A stretch of DNA of 64,000 nt from Nonomuraea angiospora (GCF_014873145.1 NZ_JADBEK010000001.1:5828001-5892000); one strand, 5' to 3'; shown: positions 32,169 to 40,530, numbered from the stretch's first letter. Notes: generated by a model from the sequence alone, not told the origin. A program made the numbers and translations.

Positions 32169-32444
32169 TCAGGCGTCGGGATGTTTACGCAAATACTCTA
32201 TGTAGATCGGGCGCAGCGCCTCCCCCAGCTGGCCCTCGCCGGAGGCGATGGCGTCGCTGAGCAGCGCGGAGACCCTGCTGAGGTCGTTGGCGGCCTCCGT
32301 GCCATGACCGCTGGCGGCCTCGGCCGCCGGGATCACCTTCAACAGGTCCCAGAGAAACCCCAGGTCCCCGTGGCGTACGGCGTACCGCACGGCACGGTCG
32401 TGCAACTCGTCGGCCGGCAACGACTCGAGCCCGTTCGCGTCCAT
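32169..32444 (-). CDS. Small conserved hypothetical protein
   Basis: 91 residues with a helical, mildly acidic pattern: MDANGLESLPADELHDRAVR, then GDLGFLWDLLKVIPAAEAA and YIEYLRKHPDA at the end. There is no signal peptide or membrane segment. The ATG is chosen because GGGAGGGAG precedes it; an upstream in-frame start lacks such a site. Not recognised as a named family. It stands alone on the minus strand between ApbE and the holin-like gene. Confidence 0.7.
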   Translation of the reverse strand: MDANGLESLPADELHDRAVRYAVRHGDLGFLWDLLKVIPAAEAASGHGTEAANDLSRVSALLSDAIASGEGQLGEALRPIYIEYLRKHPDA

Positions 32445-32577
32445 CTCGCTCCCTCCCCTGGACGCCCCTGCCCGAGTTTGACCAACCATAACCGACAACT
32501 ACGCACAGTAACCGTCGGGAATCGTAGTGGCCGCGCCACTATCGAAGTGCCGATCTCAAGTGGGAGGATCAAGCAGC

Positions 32578-32958
32578 GTGAGATTCATCATCAGAACCAT
32601 CGCCGCGGCGGCGGCCCTCTGGGTGGCCATCCAACTGGTCCCCGGCATCGAGGTCAGCACCTCCACCAACTCCGCCAAATACTGGGGCGTGCTGCTGATC
32701 GTGGCGTTGATCTTCGGCATCGTGAACGCGATCGTCAAGCCCATCGTCAAGGCCCTCGGATGCGCCATCATCGTTCTGACGCTGGGCCTGTTCCTCCTCG
32801 TGATCAACGCGGCCATGCTGCTGCTGACGAGCTGGATCTCGACTCAGCTCGACATCCCCTTCCACGTCGACAACTTCTACCCGGCCGCCTTCTGGGGCGC
32901 GATCATCATCAGCGTGGTGAGCTGGCTGCTGGGCCTGTTCATTCCCGACGGCGACTGA
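32578..32958 (+). CDS. Phage-holin-family (DUF/Phage_holin_4_2-like) membrane protein
   Basis: 126 residues with four predicted membrane segments: IAAAAALWVAIQLVPG, YWGVLLIVALIFGIVNAIV, CAIIVLTLGLFLLVINAAML and AFWGAIIISVVSWLLGLF. The KPIVKALG loop between helices 2 and 3 is typical of the YvlD/holin-4 group found as cellular membrane proteins in actinobacteria. There are no phage genes around it, so lysis is not implied. GGGAGGA lies ahead of the GTG start. The next gene starts seven bases after its stop. Confidence 0.85.
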   Translation: MRFIIRTIAAAAALWVAIQLVPGIEVSTSTNSAKYWGVLLIVALIFGIVNAIVKPIVKALGCAIIVLTLGLFLLVINAAMLLLTSWISTQLDIPFHVDNFYPAAFWGAIIISVVSWLLGLFIPDGD

Positions 32959-32965
32959 CCCGCCG

Positions 32966-34339
32966 GTGGAGCTCGACGGCGCCGGCCTGACCTGCGCGCA
33001 GGTCCACGAGGCCGCGTACGGCGGTGCCCGGGTCACGATCGCCTCCCTGGATCGGGCCCGGGCCGCGTGGGCCACCGCTCAGGAGCTCACGGGCCCCGTG
33101 TACGGCCGGAGCACCGGCGTGGGCGCCAACAGAGGCGTCATCCTCGACAAGCCCGGCCTCGACCTGCTCCGCAGCCACGTGTGCGGCGCCGGCCCACCGA
33201 TCCCGCCGGCCCGCGCGCGGGCCATGCTCGTGGTCCGGCTCAACCAGCTCCTCGCCGGCGGCTCCGGCATCGACCCGGCCGTCCTGCCGGCGCTGGCCGA
33301 GGCGATCAACGGCGGCTTCACCCCGCCGATCCAGACGTACGGCGCCATCGGCACCGGCGACCTCGCCGCCCTCGCCACCACGGCCCTGTGCCTGCTCGGC
33401 GAGCTCCCCTGGCACCACGAACCCCCACCCCCGCTCCCTTCGGGGACACCGCCGATCGACGCCACCGCCACCGCTACCGCCGACCCCCGCTTCCCCTTCG
33501 CCCCTGAGGACGCGCTGCCGTTCATCAGCTCGGGAGCCGCCACGCTGGCCGACGCGGCCATCGCCTGCCACCGCCTCCGTCTCCTCCTGGACGCCGTCAT
33601 CGACGTGGCGGCGATGTCGTTCACCGCCGTGGGCGCCTCGGCCGAGCCGCTGGCGGCCGCCGTGCAGGAGGCCCGTCCCCACGCCGGCCAGGCCGCCGTG
33701 GCCGCCCGCCTGCGCGGCCTGCTCACCCAGGAGCTGGCGACCCGCGTCCAGGACCCGTACGGCTACCGGGCCTTCGCCCAGGTGCACGGGGCCGCCGTGG
33801 ACGCCCTCGACCGGGCCACGGCCGCCGTCGAGATCGACCTCAACGCCGCCGCCGAGAACCCCCTCATCTCCGGCTCCCTGGCCTGGCACAACGGCAACTT
33901 CCACTCGGCCCCGCTGGCGCTGGCGCTCGACGCGTTGCGCGCCGCGCTCGTACAGACGGCCCAGCTCAGCGCCGCCCGCCTGGCCACCCTCATGGACCCC
34001 GCCTACACCGGCCACCACCCGTTCCTCGCCGACCGCCCGGGGTCGTCGGGGGCGCTGATCCTGGAGTACGTCGCTCAGGACGCCCTGGCCGAGCTCCGCC
34101 TCCTCGCGACGCCGGTGACGACGGGCACGGTGGTGATCTCCCTGGGCACGGAGGACCACGCCGGCTTCGCCACCCAGGCGGCCCGCAACGCCCTGCGCTG
34201 CCTGGAGCCCCTGGAGATCGTCCTGGCCTGCGAACGCACCGCCGCCCTCCGCGCCCTCAACACCCCGACCCCGGACCGCCCCCTCACCGACGACCTCACC
34301 ACCTCCCGCCACGCCCTGTCCCTTCACCCACCACCCTGA
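32966..34339 (+). CDS. Histidine/phenylalanine ammonia-lyase family protein lacking the MIO triad
   Basis: 457 residues aligned along the HAL/PAL fold: YGRSTGVGAN early, a helical core, EIDLNAAAENPLI, HNGNFHSAPLALALD and the late GTEDHAGFATQAARNAL. In true lyases the electrophilic MIO cofactor forms from Ala-Ser-Gly in GSVGASGDLAPLA. Here the segment reads GAIGTGDLAALA, one residue shorter and without the serine, so MIO cannot form in the usual way. It is therefore a family member by fold but perhaps not an ammonia-lyase. Start is GTG, seven bases after the holin-like gene, with no strong ribosome site, which suggests coupling. A histidine-use operon is not present around it. Confidence 0.8.
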   Translation: MELDGAGLTCAQVHEAAYGGARVTIASLDRARAAWATAQELTGPVYGRSTGVGANRGVILDKPGLDLLRSHVCGAGPPIPPARARAMLVVRLNQLLAGGSGIDPAVLPALAEAINGGFTPPIQTYGAIGTGDLAALATTALCLLGELPWHHEPPPPLPSGTPPIDATATATADPRFPFAPEDALPFISSGAATLADAAIACHRLRLLLDAVIDVAAMSFTAVGASAEPLAAAVQEARPHAGQAAVAARLRGLLTQELATRVQDPYGYRAFAQVHGAAVDALDRATAAVEIDLNAAAENPLISGSLAWHNGNFHSAPLALALDALRAALVQTAQLSAARLATLMDPAYTGHHPFLADRPGSSGALILEYVAQDALAELRLLATPVTTGTVVISLGTEDHAGFATQAARNALRCLEPLEIVLACERTAALRALNTPTPDRPLTDDLTTSRHALSLHPPP

Positions 34340-34488
34340 CCCCGCTCCTCGGCATGCCGATCGGAAGCTGCACCGCCTTCGGGGGGCATCCCATCTTGGG
34401 AGGGCACCCGGCGACCGGGACATCCGGTGTCGAGGGGTGTCACGCACCGCCCATAAGCCCACGCGCGCGCACCGGGACCGGGGAGGCG

Positions 34489-35478
34489 TCAGCGCAGGCG
34501 GGCGACCGACCCGCGCTCGCGAAGGGTGGGTGCCTGGACGACGCGCCGCCGCCGGGTCCCCCCGTCCGCCGCCGCCGAGATGAGCCGGACCGCCGCCTTG
34601 ACGATCCCGTCGATGTCCCAATCGACGGTCGTGAGACCAGGCGTGAGCAGCCCCGACATCGGGTGATCGTCATACCCCATGACCGACACGTCCTCGGGCA
34701 CGGCCAGCCCCAGCTCCTGGGCGGCCGCGTAGACCCCGTAAGCGATCGAGTCCGCGAAGCAGAACACCGCGCTCGGCCCCTGCCCCGCCAGCAGCTCCCG
34801 CGCCGCCGCGGTGGCCCCCGCCAGGCCGTGCGGGGCGGTGGCGACCACGATGTCCAGCCCCAGGCGGTCGGCCTCGGCGGTGACGTGCACGTCGGCGGGC
34901 CGGTCGGGGGTGCTGGCCCGGGTCGGGGTGAGGACGGCGATGCGGCGGTGGCCCAGCGCGCGCAGGTGCTCCAGCGCCAGCGTCACGCCGCGCCGGTTGT
35001 CGAAGACGACCTCCCCGGCCGTGCCCGCGATCGAGTCGCCGATCGCGACCACCGGCAGCGACTCGCACAGCTCGGGCCAGAACGCCGCCGCCGGATCGAT
35101 CGGCTGGACGATGAGCCCGTCGACGCGCTGGTCGCGCAGCCGCTGGGCGAAGGCCCGCTCGCGGGCGGGATCGCCCACCGCATCAAGGATCAGGGCATAG
35201 CGGTCTTTCTCCCGCAGCCCTCTGCTGATGCCGACCGCCAGGGACTGCTGCCACAGGTCCTCCAGCGAGCCGCACAGCAGGCCGATCATGCCGGTGCGCC
35301 CGCTGGCCAGGGCCCTGGCGATGGGGTCGGCCTCGTAGCCCAGCTCGGCCGCCGCCGCGCGGACGCGCTCCATGGTCTCCTCGGAGACCTGCAGGCCGCG
35401 CAGCGCATACGAGACGGCCGCTGGTGACAGGCCTGTGGCCTGAGCCACCTCCCGGATCGTGGCTCTCTTGCGAGGCAT
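34489..35478 (-). CDS. LacI-family transcriptional regulator
   Basis: 329 residues. The N-terminal helix-turn-helix TIREVAQATGLSPAAVSYAL is followed by the hinge helix (PIARALASGRT) and a periplasmic-binding-protein-like sensor domain with DGLIVQPID, HLRALGHRRIAVLTP and SVMGYDDHPMSGLLTPGLTT. It is divergent from the amidohydrolase/dioxygenase pair; three 13-bp operator-like repeats lie between. Repression of that pair, relieved by an unknown small molecule, is the simplest model. The effector is unknown. Confidence 0.93.
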   Translation of the reverse strand: MPRKRATIREVAQATGLSPAAVSYALRGLQVSEETMERVRAAAAELGYEADPIARALASGRTGMIGLLCGSLEDLWQQSLAVGISRGLREKDRYALILDAVGDPARERAFAQRLRDQRVDGLIVQPIDPAAAFWPELCESLPVVAIGDSIAGTAGEVVFDNRRGVTLALEHLRALGHRRIAVLTPTRASTPDRPADVHVTAEADRLGLDIVVATAPHGLAGATAAARELLAGQGPSAVFCFADSIAYGVYAAAQELGLAVPEDVSVMGYDDHPMSGLLTPGLTTVDWDIDGIVKAAVRLISAAADGGTRRRRVVQAPTLRERGSVARLR

Positions 35479-35616
35479 TAAGCCAGCCTATTCGCTAGCG
35501 CCGACAGAACGGATTCGCCTCAGCCGATTCGCGCTCCTCACCGAGCGAGCACCACCCCGGAACGCCGGGCCCGGCGGCGTTTCCGGCTGCCTCGGCGCCC
35601 GTTGACAACGGCCTTG

Positions 35617-35654
35617 TGAAGCGGTTCACTGAACCGTATCACTGAAACGCTTCA
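35617..35654. promoter_or_regulatory. Triple 13-bp LacI-type operator array
   Basis: Three consecutive copies of TGAANCGNTTCAC with an exact 13-bp period: TGAAGCGGTTCA (35617), TGAACCGTATCA (35630) and TGAAACGCTTCA (35643). Copies 1 and 3 are dyads of the LacI-family type (central CG); copy 2 is degenerate. A TTGACA hexamer at 35602-35607 lies just before the array, which would cover the core promoter and the region after it. Confidence 0.75.
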
Positions 35655-35722
35655 CAGCTCAGTGTCGCAAGGTGGCGCGGGTTACCTGTAATGTTAGTAG
35701 GGAATAGGGGAAGGAGGAAGCC

Positions 35723-36583
35723 GTGAGCATCGACGTCCATCAGCATGTCTGGACGCGCCCGCTCGTCGACGCCCTGCGCGCCCGTTCCTCCCCTCCCCAC
35801 GTCGACGGCTGGACGCTGTACCTCGACGACGAGCCCCCGTACGAGATCGACCCCCAGGACCTCGAGCACCGCGACACCACCGGCCTGGAGCTGGCGCTGG
35901 TGTCGCCGTCGAGCCCGCTCGGCGTCGAGTTCCTGCCGCCGGAGGAGTCCTGGCCGGTGATCGACGCCTACCACGACGGCGCGCTCGCGCTGGGCGAGCC
36001 GTTCGGGGCCTGGGCGTCCACGTGCCTCAGCCGGCCCGACCCCGAGCGCCTGGCCCGCGACCTCGGCCGCGGCCTCGCGGGGCTGCAGCTCCCCGCGACG
36101 GCCGTGCCCGACGACCGCCTGCTCGAGGTGCTGACGGACCTGGACCTTCCGCTGTTCGTCCACCCCGGCCCGGCCGCGAAGACCGCGGGCACGCCGCCCT
36201 GGTGGCCCGCCGTGGTGCCGTACGTCCAGCAGATGCACGCCGCGTGGCACTACTTCCACGCCGTCGTCCGCCCCAGGCACCCGCGGCTGCGCGTCTGCTT
36301 CGCCCTCCTCGCGGGGCTGGCGCCGCTGCACTCCGAGCGCCTGATCGCCAGGGGCGGCGGCAGCCGCGGCCTGGTCGATCCCAACTTCTTCGTGGAGACC
36401 TCCTCCTACGGCCCGCGGGCGATCGACGCGATCGTCCGCGAGCTGGGCATCGACGTCGTCGTCAACGGCTCCGACGCCCCCTACGCCACCGCACCCGAGC
36501 CCGGACTCGGCGCGGCCGCCGGCCACGCCATCCGGGTCGTCAACCCCCGTCGTCTGTTGACCAGAAAGGAGACTCGTACGTGA
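35723..36583 (+). CDS. Amidohydrolase (ACMSD-like family 2)
   Basis: 286 residues of the metal-dependent amidohydrolase group 2. The first metal motif DVHQHVW is at residues 4-10. LPLFVHPGP holds the mid-chain histidine, AAWHYFHAVV follows, and the late aspartate is in VVVNGSDAPYA. This pattern fits ACMSD-like decarboxylases or small lactone/amide hydrolases; the substrate is unknown. GGAAGGAGG precedes the GTG start, and its stop overlaps the next start (GTGA). It is the first gene after the three-copy LacI operator. Confidence 0.88.
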   Translation: MSIDVHQHVWTRPLVDALRARSSPPHVDGWTLYLDDEPPYEIDPQDLEHRDTTGLELALVSPSSPLGVEFLPPEESWPVIDAYHDGALALGEPFGAWASTCLSRPDPERLARDLGRGLAGLQLPATAVPDDRLLEVLTDLDLPLFVHPGPAAKTAGTPPWWPAVVPYVQQMHAAWHYFHAVVRPRHPRLRVCFALLAGLAPLHSERLIARGGGSRGLVDPNFFVETSSYGPRAIDAIVRELGIDVVVNGSDAPYATAPEPGLGAAAGHAIRVVNPRRLLTRKETRT

Positions 36584-37113
36584 GCACGAAGCAGATCCAG
36601 GACGGGGGCACCTGTGCCCGGTTGCCCGAGCGCACGCTCGACCGGCGCGAACTGCGCGACCTGGTGAACGATCTGGCGGCCCACCCCGAGGAGTGGCGGG
36701 ACCAGGTGCAGTTCCCCGCGGACGGCGGCAGGCACTACGCCTCGCTCTACCGCGACGCGTACGTGGACGTCTGGCTGCTCTGCTGGCGCCCCGAGGACGA
36801 CACCGGCTGGCACGACCACGACATCTCCTCCGGCGCCGTCCACGTGGTGCAGGGCGCGCTCCTGGAGTGCAACCCGCGCATCGGCGGCGAGCACCTGGAG
36901 ACCGTGGTCTCGGAGGGGCAGTCGTTCTCGTTCGGGCCCGACCACATCCACCGGCTCAACGGCGCGGTGGACGAGAGCGTCTCCATCCACGCCTACTCGC
37001 CGCCGCTGTGGCGGCTCGGCCAGTACTCCATCGACGGCACCGGCGTCATGCGCCGCGTCTCGGTGAGCTACGCCGACGAGCTCAGGCCGCTGGACGACGT
37101 GGTCGTGGCCTGA
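36580..37113 (+). CDS. Cysteine-dioxygenase-like cupin protein
   Basis: 177 residues of the type I cysteine dioxygenase group, non-haem iron cupins that add dioxygen to thiols. The metal motif is TGWHDHDISSGAVHVVQG (two histidines), with the third in FGPDHIHRLNG. The C-terminal SIHAYSPPLWR is typical of this family. It is coupled to the amidohydrolase by a GTGA overlap. Thiol oxidation is likely, but cysteine itself is not proven as substrate. Its 3' end overlaps the convergent siderophore-reductase-like gene by 32 bases. Confidence 0.85.
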   Translation: MSTKQIQDGGTCARLPERTLDRRELRDLVNDLAAHPEEWRDQVQFPADGGRHYASLYRDAYVDVWLLCWRPEDDTGWHDHDISSGAVHVVQGALLECNPRIGGEHLETVVSEGQSFSFGPDHIHRLNGAVDESVSIHAYSPPLWRLGQYSIDGTGVMRRVSVSYADELRPLDDVVVA

Positions 37114-37750
37114 GCACGCAGCAGCTTCCGCAGGGCTCGACGTCGGGCAGTGTGACCCACAGGCAGCAGGTCCTGCGGAAGTAGCCGTCGCCGGCGGGCT
37201 CGATCAGCCCGTCGACCGGCGGGCCGATCCCCTTCAGCAGCCGCATGTAGTCGCCCGGCACGATCGACGTCAGCGGATGGGCGAGCGCCTCCGCCGTGGA
37301 TCCCCACAGCGTCCGCTCGCCCACCTTCGCCACCGCCCCGACGGCCCGCACCAGCGGCGCCTGCGACTCGGCGAGCGCCTCGCGGATCGCGGCGGCCCCT
37401 TCGGACCAGCTCACCCGCGTGGCCGCGATCGTCACCCCGGCGTCCGACACCTTGAAGTACGTGTCCGCCGGCCGCATGATCGGCACCCGCCCGTCCAGCG
37501 CCCAGCCGAGCGCCATGGGCATCGTGTGCCAGTAGCCGTACGTCTTCCAGAACAGCGCCGCGCCGACGTGGCGCGGCGCGTTCCAGCGCGCGGCCGTCTC
37601 GTCGATCAGCCCGAGCAGCGCCGCGTACGGCTCCCGCAACAGCTCGGTGACCGGCGTCCAGCTGCCGTCGGGCTCGATGACCAGGCCGGGCTCGACGCCC
37701 AGCACCCCGCCACGCTCGTCGGCGACCCGCTGGAGCGTCTCGATCAGCAC
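37082..37750 (-). CDS. FhuF-like siderophore ferric reductase ([2Fe-2S])
   Basis: 222 residues. The C-terminal CCLWVTLPDVEPCGSC gives the CC-x10-C-x2-C arrangement that binds the [2Fe-2S] cluster in FhuF, which releases iron from imported ferric siderophores. The middle part (FWKTYGYWHTMPMALGWALD) matches the iron-transport reductase group. The GTG start has GGGGGA ahead of it, and a near-consensus iron box lies just upstream, so it is expected to be repressed by iron through an IdeR/DmdR-type regulator. No siderophore genes are visible here. Confidence 0.87.
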   Translation of the reverse strand: MLIETLQRVADERGGVLGVEPGLVIEPDGSWTPVTELLREPYAALLGLIDETAARWNAPRHVGAALFWKTYGYWHTMPMALGWALDGRVPIMRPADTYFKVSDAGVTIAATRVSWSEGAAAIREALAESQAPLVRAVGAVAKVGERTLWGSTAEALAHPLTSIVPGDYMRLLKGIGPPVDGLIEPAGDGYFRRTCCLWVTLPDVEPCGSCCVLRPRPRRPAA

Positions 37751-37760
37751 CTGAATCCCC

Positions 37761-38933
37761 CTATAGGTTAGCCTTACCTAAGGTAGCAGGCCGGCCCGCG
37801 AACCACCCAGCCACGATCTGCACCATGAGCACCCCGAGCCCCGCCAGCAGCGGCACCGTCCAGCCGCCGGAGACCTCCCTGAGGAACCCGAACAGCAACG
37901 GCCCCAGCGCCGCGATCGCGTACCCCACGGACTGCGCCACGGCCGACAGCGCGGTCACGGTCGCCGGATCGGCCGGCCGCAGCGCGATGATCAGCAGCGC
38001 CAGCGCGAACGAGGCGCCCTGGCCGATCCCCAGCACGATCATCCACAACCAGGGCGCGGCCGTGGGGGCCAGCAGCATGCCGAGGTAGCCGAGCACGGTC
38101 AGCACCCCGGCGCCGACCACGTACGGCACCTGCGAGGCCCGCCGGCCCGCCAGCACGGGGATGGCCAGCGAGGTGACGACCTGGACCAGGTTCGTCAGGC
38201 TGAGCAGGTAGCCGGCCTGGTCGGCGGGGAGTCCGGCCTCCAGGAAGATCGTCGGCAGCCAGGCCAGCATGACGTAGAAGGTGAGCGACTGCAGGCCCAT
38301 GAGGGCGGTCACCCACCAGGTCACAGGGCTCCTGAGCACCGCTCCGAACGGCCTGGGCCCGTTCTGCGCCCCGCTCTGCTTGCGCAACGCCTGGGGCAGC
38401 CAGAGCAGCGCGGCCAGCAGGGCGGGCACGGCGAGCAGCGCGGAGACGCCGCGCCAGCCGTACCCGGTGGCGTGCTCGATGGGGATGACCAGCCCGGAGG
38501 CGAGGGTGGCGCCGGCCACCACCGAGGCGACGTAGACGCCGGTCAGCAGGTTGACCCGGGTGGGGAAGTGCTCCTTGACGACGGCGGGCATGGAGACGTT
38601 CATCACGGCGATCGCCGTGGCGGCGAGGGCGGAGCCGAGGTAGAGCACCGGCGCGCCGTCGAGGCCGCGCAGCGCCACGCCCGCCGCGATGACCAGCAGT
38701 CCGGCCAGCAGCGTGCGGTCGAGCCCGAAGCGCCGCGCGAGCAGCGGCGTGACCGGCCCGAACACCCCGAGACAGACCACCATGACCGTCGTGACGGCGC
38801 CGCCGCCGGCGGGCGACAGGCCCACGTCCGTCATGATCTCGTCGAGGAGCGGGGAGACACCCGCGATGGCGGGGCGCAGGTTGAGCGCGGCCAGTACGAA
38901 CCCGGCGACCAGCACGGCAGATCTCAACGACAT
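37761..38933 (-). CDS. MFS transporter (CynX/NimT-like)
   Basis: About 390 residues with some 12 hydrophobic segments and the CynX/NimT opening (VLAALNLRPAIAGVSPLLDEI). LLARRFGLDRTLLAGL matches the loop between helices 2 and 3, and FPTRVNLLTGVYVA is a typical mid-protein motif. It is probably an exporter or importer of a small organic compound. Start is ambiguous: this ATG has GAGAG upstream; an ATG six codons earlier (38951) is the alternative. It is divergent from a LacI gene whose likely operator lies between them, and its last codons lie inside an iron box serving the next gene. Confidence 0.88.
   Translation of the reverse strand: MSLRSAVLVAGFVLAALNLRPAIAGVSPLLDEIMTDVGLSPAGGGAVTTVMVVCLGVFGPVTPLLARRFGLDRTLLAGLLVIAAGVALRGLDGAPVLYLGSALAATAIAVMNVSMPAVVKEHFPTRVNLLTGVYVASVVAGATLASGLVIPIEHATGYGWRGVSALLAVPALLAALLWLPQALRKQSGAQNGPRPFGAVLRSPVTWWVTALMGLQSLTFYVMLAWLPTIFLEAGLPADQAGYLLSLTNLVQVVTSLAIPVLAGRRASQVPYVVGAGVLTVLGYLGMLLAPTAAPWLWMIVLGIGQGASFALALLIIALRPADPATVTALSAVAQSVGYAIAALGPLLFGFLREVSGGWTVPLLAGLGVLMVQIVAGWFAGRPATLGKANL
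37763..37781 (-). promoter_or_regulatory. Iron box (IdeR/DmdR1-type operator)
   Basis: The minus strand reads TTAGGTAAGGCTAACCTAT, 17 of 19 positions of the actinobacterial iron-box consensus TTAGGTTAGGCTAACCTAA. It lies 13 bases before the start of the FhuF-like gene and overlaps the last codons of the MFS gene behind it. Confidence 0.85.
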
Positions 38934-38957
38934 AGGGAACCACTCTCGCATAAGCCC

Positions 38958-38971
38958 TGACAGCGTTGTCT
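38958..38971. promoter_or_regulatory. LacI-type operator TGACAGCGTTGTCT
   Basis: A dyad with central CG, one base off a perfect palindrome, in the short gap between the MFS gene and the LacI gene. Its core is like the TGACAACGTTGTCA palindrome at 52342-52355. Control of both flanking genes by the neighbouring LacI protein is the simplest reading. Confidence 0.6.
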
Positions 38972-39000
38972 GCCTGGTCCGGGTGCGGAATGATCCTGGC

Positions 39001-39987
39001 GTGAGACCGACGATGAAGGACGTCGCCTCGGCGGCGGGCGTGGCGCTCAAGACCGTCTCGCGCGTCGTGAACGGCGAGCCCGGCGTCCACCCCGCCACGG
39101 CCGAGCGGGTGCGCGCGGCCATCGAGCGGCTGGGCTACAGCCGCAACGAGAGCGCGGCGGTGCTGCGCAGGGGCAGGACCGCCACGGTCGGGCTGGTCAT
39201 CGAGGACGTGGCGGACCCGTTCTACTCGGGCCTGAGCCGGGCCGTCGAGGACGTCGTCATCGAGCACGGCTGCCTGCTGCTCAGCGGCTCGTCGAGCGAG
39301 GAGCCGCTCAGGGAGCGCGAGCTGGTCGAGACGTTCTGCGCGCGCCGGGTGGACGGGCTGATCGTGGTGCCCGCCGGCGAGGACCACTCCTACCTGCGGC
39401 CCGAGCTGGAGGCCGGCACGCCGGTGGTGTTCGCCGACCGGCCGCCGGGCGCGGGGATCGAGCTGGACACGGTGCTCGCCGACAACCTGGGCGGCGCCGG
39501 GCAGGCGATCCGCCACCTCATGGGCCACGGCCACAGCAGGATCGCCTTCCTCGGCGACGACCCGGGGATCTTCACCGCGGCCGAGCGGCTCAACGGCTAC
39601 CGGCAGGCGCTCGGCGGGCTGTTCGACCAGCGGCTGGTGTCGATGCGGACGCCCTCGCTGGAGGGCGTCCGCGCGGACCTGGCCCGCATGTTCGCCCTGG
39701 ACGATCCGCCGTCCGCGCTGTTCACCGGCAACGGCCGCTACACCGTGACGGCGCTGCGCGCGCTGGCCGGGCGCCGGGTGGCGCTGGTGGGGTTCGACGA
39801 CTTCGAGCTGGCCGACCTGCTGACCCCCGGGGTGAGCGTGGTGGCGCAGGACCCGGCGTGGATGGGGCGGGTGGCGGCCGAGCTGCTCTTCCGCCGCCTG
39901 CGCGGCGACGCCGGCCCGCCGGAGCACATCGAGCTGCCGGTACGGCTCATCGCCCGCGGCTCCGGCGAGCTCCCCCCGCCGGGCTGA
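39001..39987 (+). CDS. LacI-family transcriptional regulator
   Basis: 328 residues. MKDVASAAGVALKTVSRVVN is a standard LacI helix-turn-helix, with a hinge AAVLRRGRTATVGLVI and a sugar-binding-type sensor (DPFYSGLSRAVED, RVDGLIVVPAG, LMGHGHSRIAFLGDD, VALVGFDDFELADLLTPG). GTG start. It is divergent from the MFS transporter, with a dyad operator between them. The effector is unknown. Confidence 0.93.
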   Translation: MRPTMKDVASAAGVALKTVSRVVNGEPGVHPATAERVRAAIERLGYSRNESAAVLRRGRTATVGLVIEDVADPFYSGLSRAVEDVVIEHGCLLLSGSSSEEPLRERELVETFCARRVDGLIVVPAGEDHSYLRPELEAGTPVVFADRPPGAGIELDTVLADNLGGAGQAIRHLMGHGHSRIAFLGDDPGIFTAAERLNGYRQALGGLFDQRLVSMRTPSLEGVRADLARMFALDDPPSALFTGNGRYTVTALRALAGRRVALVGFDDFELADLLTPGVSVVAQDPAWMGRVAAELLFRRLRGDAGPPEHIELPVRLIARGSGELPPPG

Positions 39988-40024
39988 CCGGCCAGCCTGG
40001 CGAACTCCCCGCCGGACTGACCGG

Positions 40025-40345
40025 TCAGACGATCCGCTCGTCCACGCCCACGGCGCCCACGCCGCTGGTGAAGATGCCGCCGCAGTAGCCCCGCGACTCC
40101 CCCGACGCGCCGGGCCCGAGCGTCACCCACTCGCCCACGACGTCCGGCGCCCGGCCGCAGACCACCACGGCCCGGAACCTCCAGGTCTGGCCCGTGGGGT
40201 TGGTGCAGGACGCGATGCCGAGATCCCTGTCCTGCGCGTGCACGTAGGTGTCGCAGCGCAGGACCGTGGCCGCCGCCACGGCGGGCGGCGCCATGTTCCC
40301 GGCCACCAGGCCGACGGCGACCGCGACCAACATCCCTTTGGACAT
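40025..40345 (-). CDS. Small secreted hypothetical protein
   Basis: 106 residues. A signal peptide is evident (MSKGMLVAVAVGLVAG, cleavage probably after PPAVA), followed by a short mature part with four cysteines (RCDTY, ASCTN, VVCGR, GYCGG) likely forming two disulfides. GGAGAG precedes the ATG. No known domain was recognised. It is a single gene, divergent from the SorC-type regulator. Confidence 0.75.
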   Translation of the reverse strand: MSKGMLVAVAVGLVAGNMAPPAVAAATVLRCDTYVHAQDRDLGIASCTNPTGQTWRFRAVVVCGRAPDVVGEWVTLGPGASGESRGYCGGIFTSGVGAVGVDERIV

Positions 40346-40499
40346 TGCCTCTCTCCTGTCCCCCGTATTACTTTGCGCAGTCGATCGTAAGCGCAGCGTA
40401 GTGGCTCTGTCTGGAGAACGTCATGGCAGCTAGCCTTTCCAGCGGAGAGCTCGGTAGTGGCCCCCGGGCACATCACCGCCTATAGTCGTTTGCGCATCG

Positions 40500-40517
40500 G
40501 TTCAGCAAAAATGTTCA
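40500..40517 (-). promoter_or_regulatory. SorC-type operator copy 1
   Basis: The minus strand reads TGAACATTTTTGCTGAAC. It matches, with two differences, the plus-strand site at 41494-41511 ahead of the transporter operon. It ends next to the ribosome site of the regulator gene, which fits autoregulation. Confidence 0.65.
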
Positions 40518-40530
40518 CAGGAGCGCGCGC

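Noticed and set aside
32578..32958. Holin-like gene as part of a prophage
   Set aside because: No other phage genes; this family is common as a cellular membrane protein.
37774..39927. 717-residue minus-strand open frame over the MFS and LacI genes
   Set aside because: Shadow frame: two well-formed family proteins occupy other frames here.
40346..40499. A further small gene between the secreted protein and the SorC regulator
   Set aside because: No frame with ribosome site or plausible protein composition.
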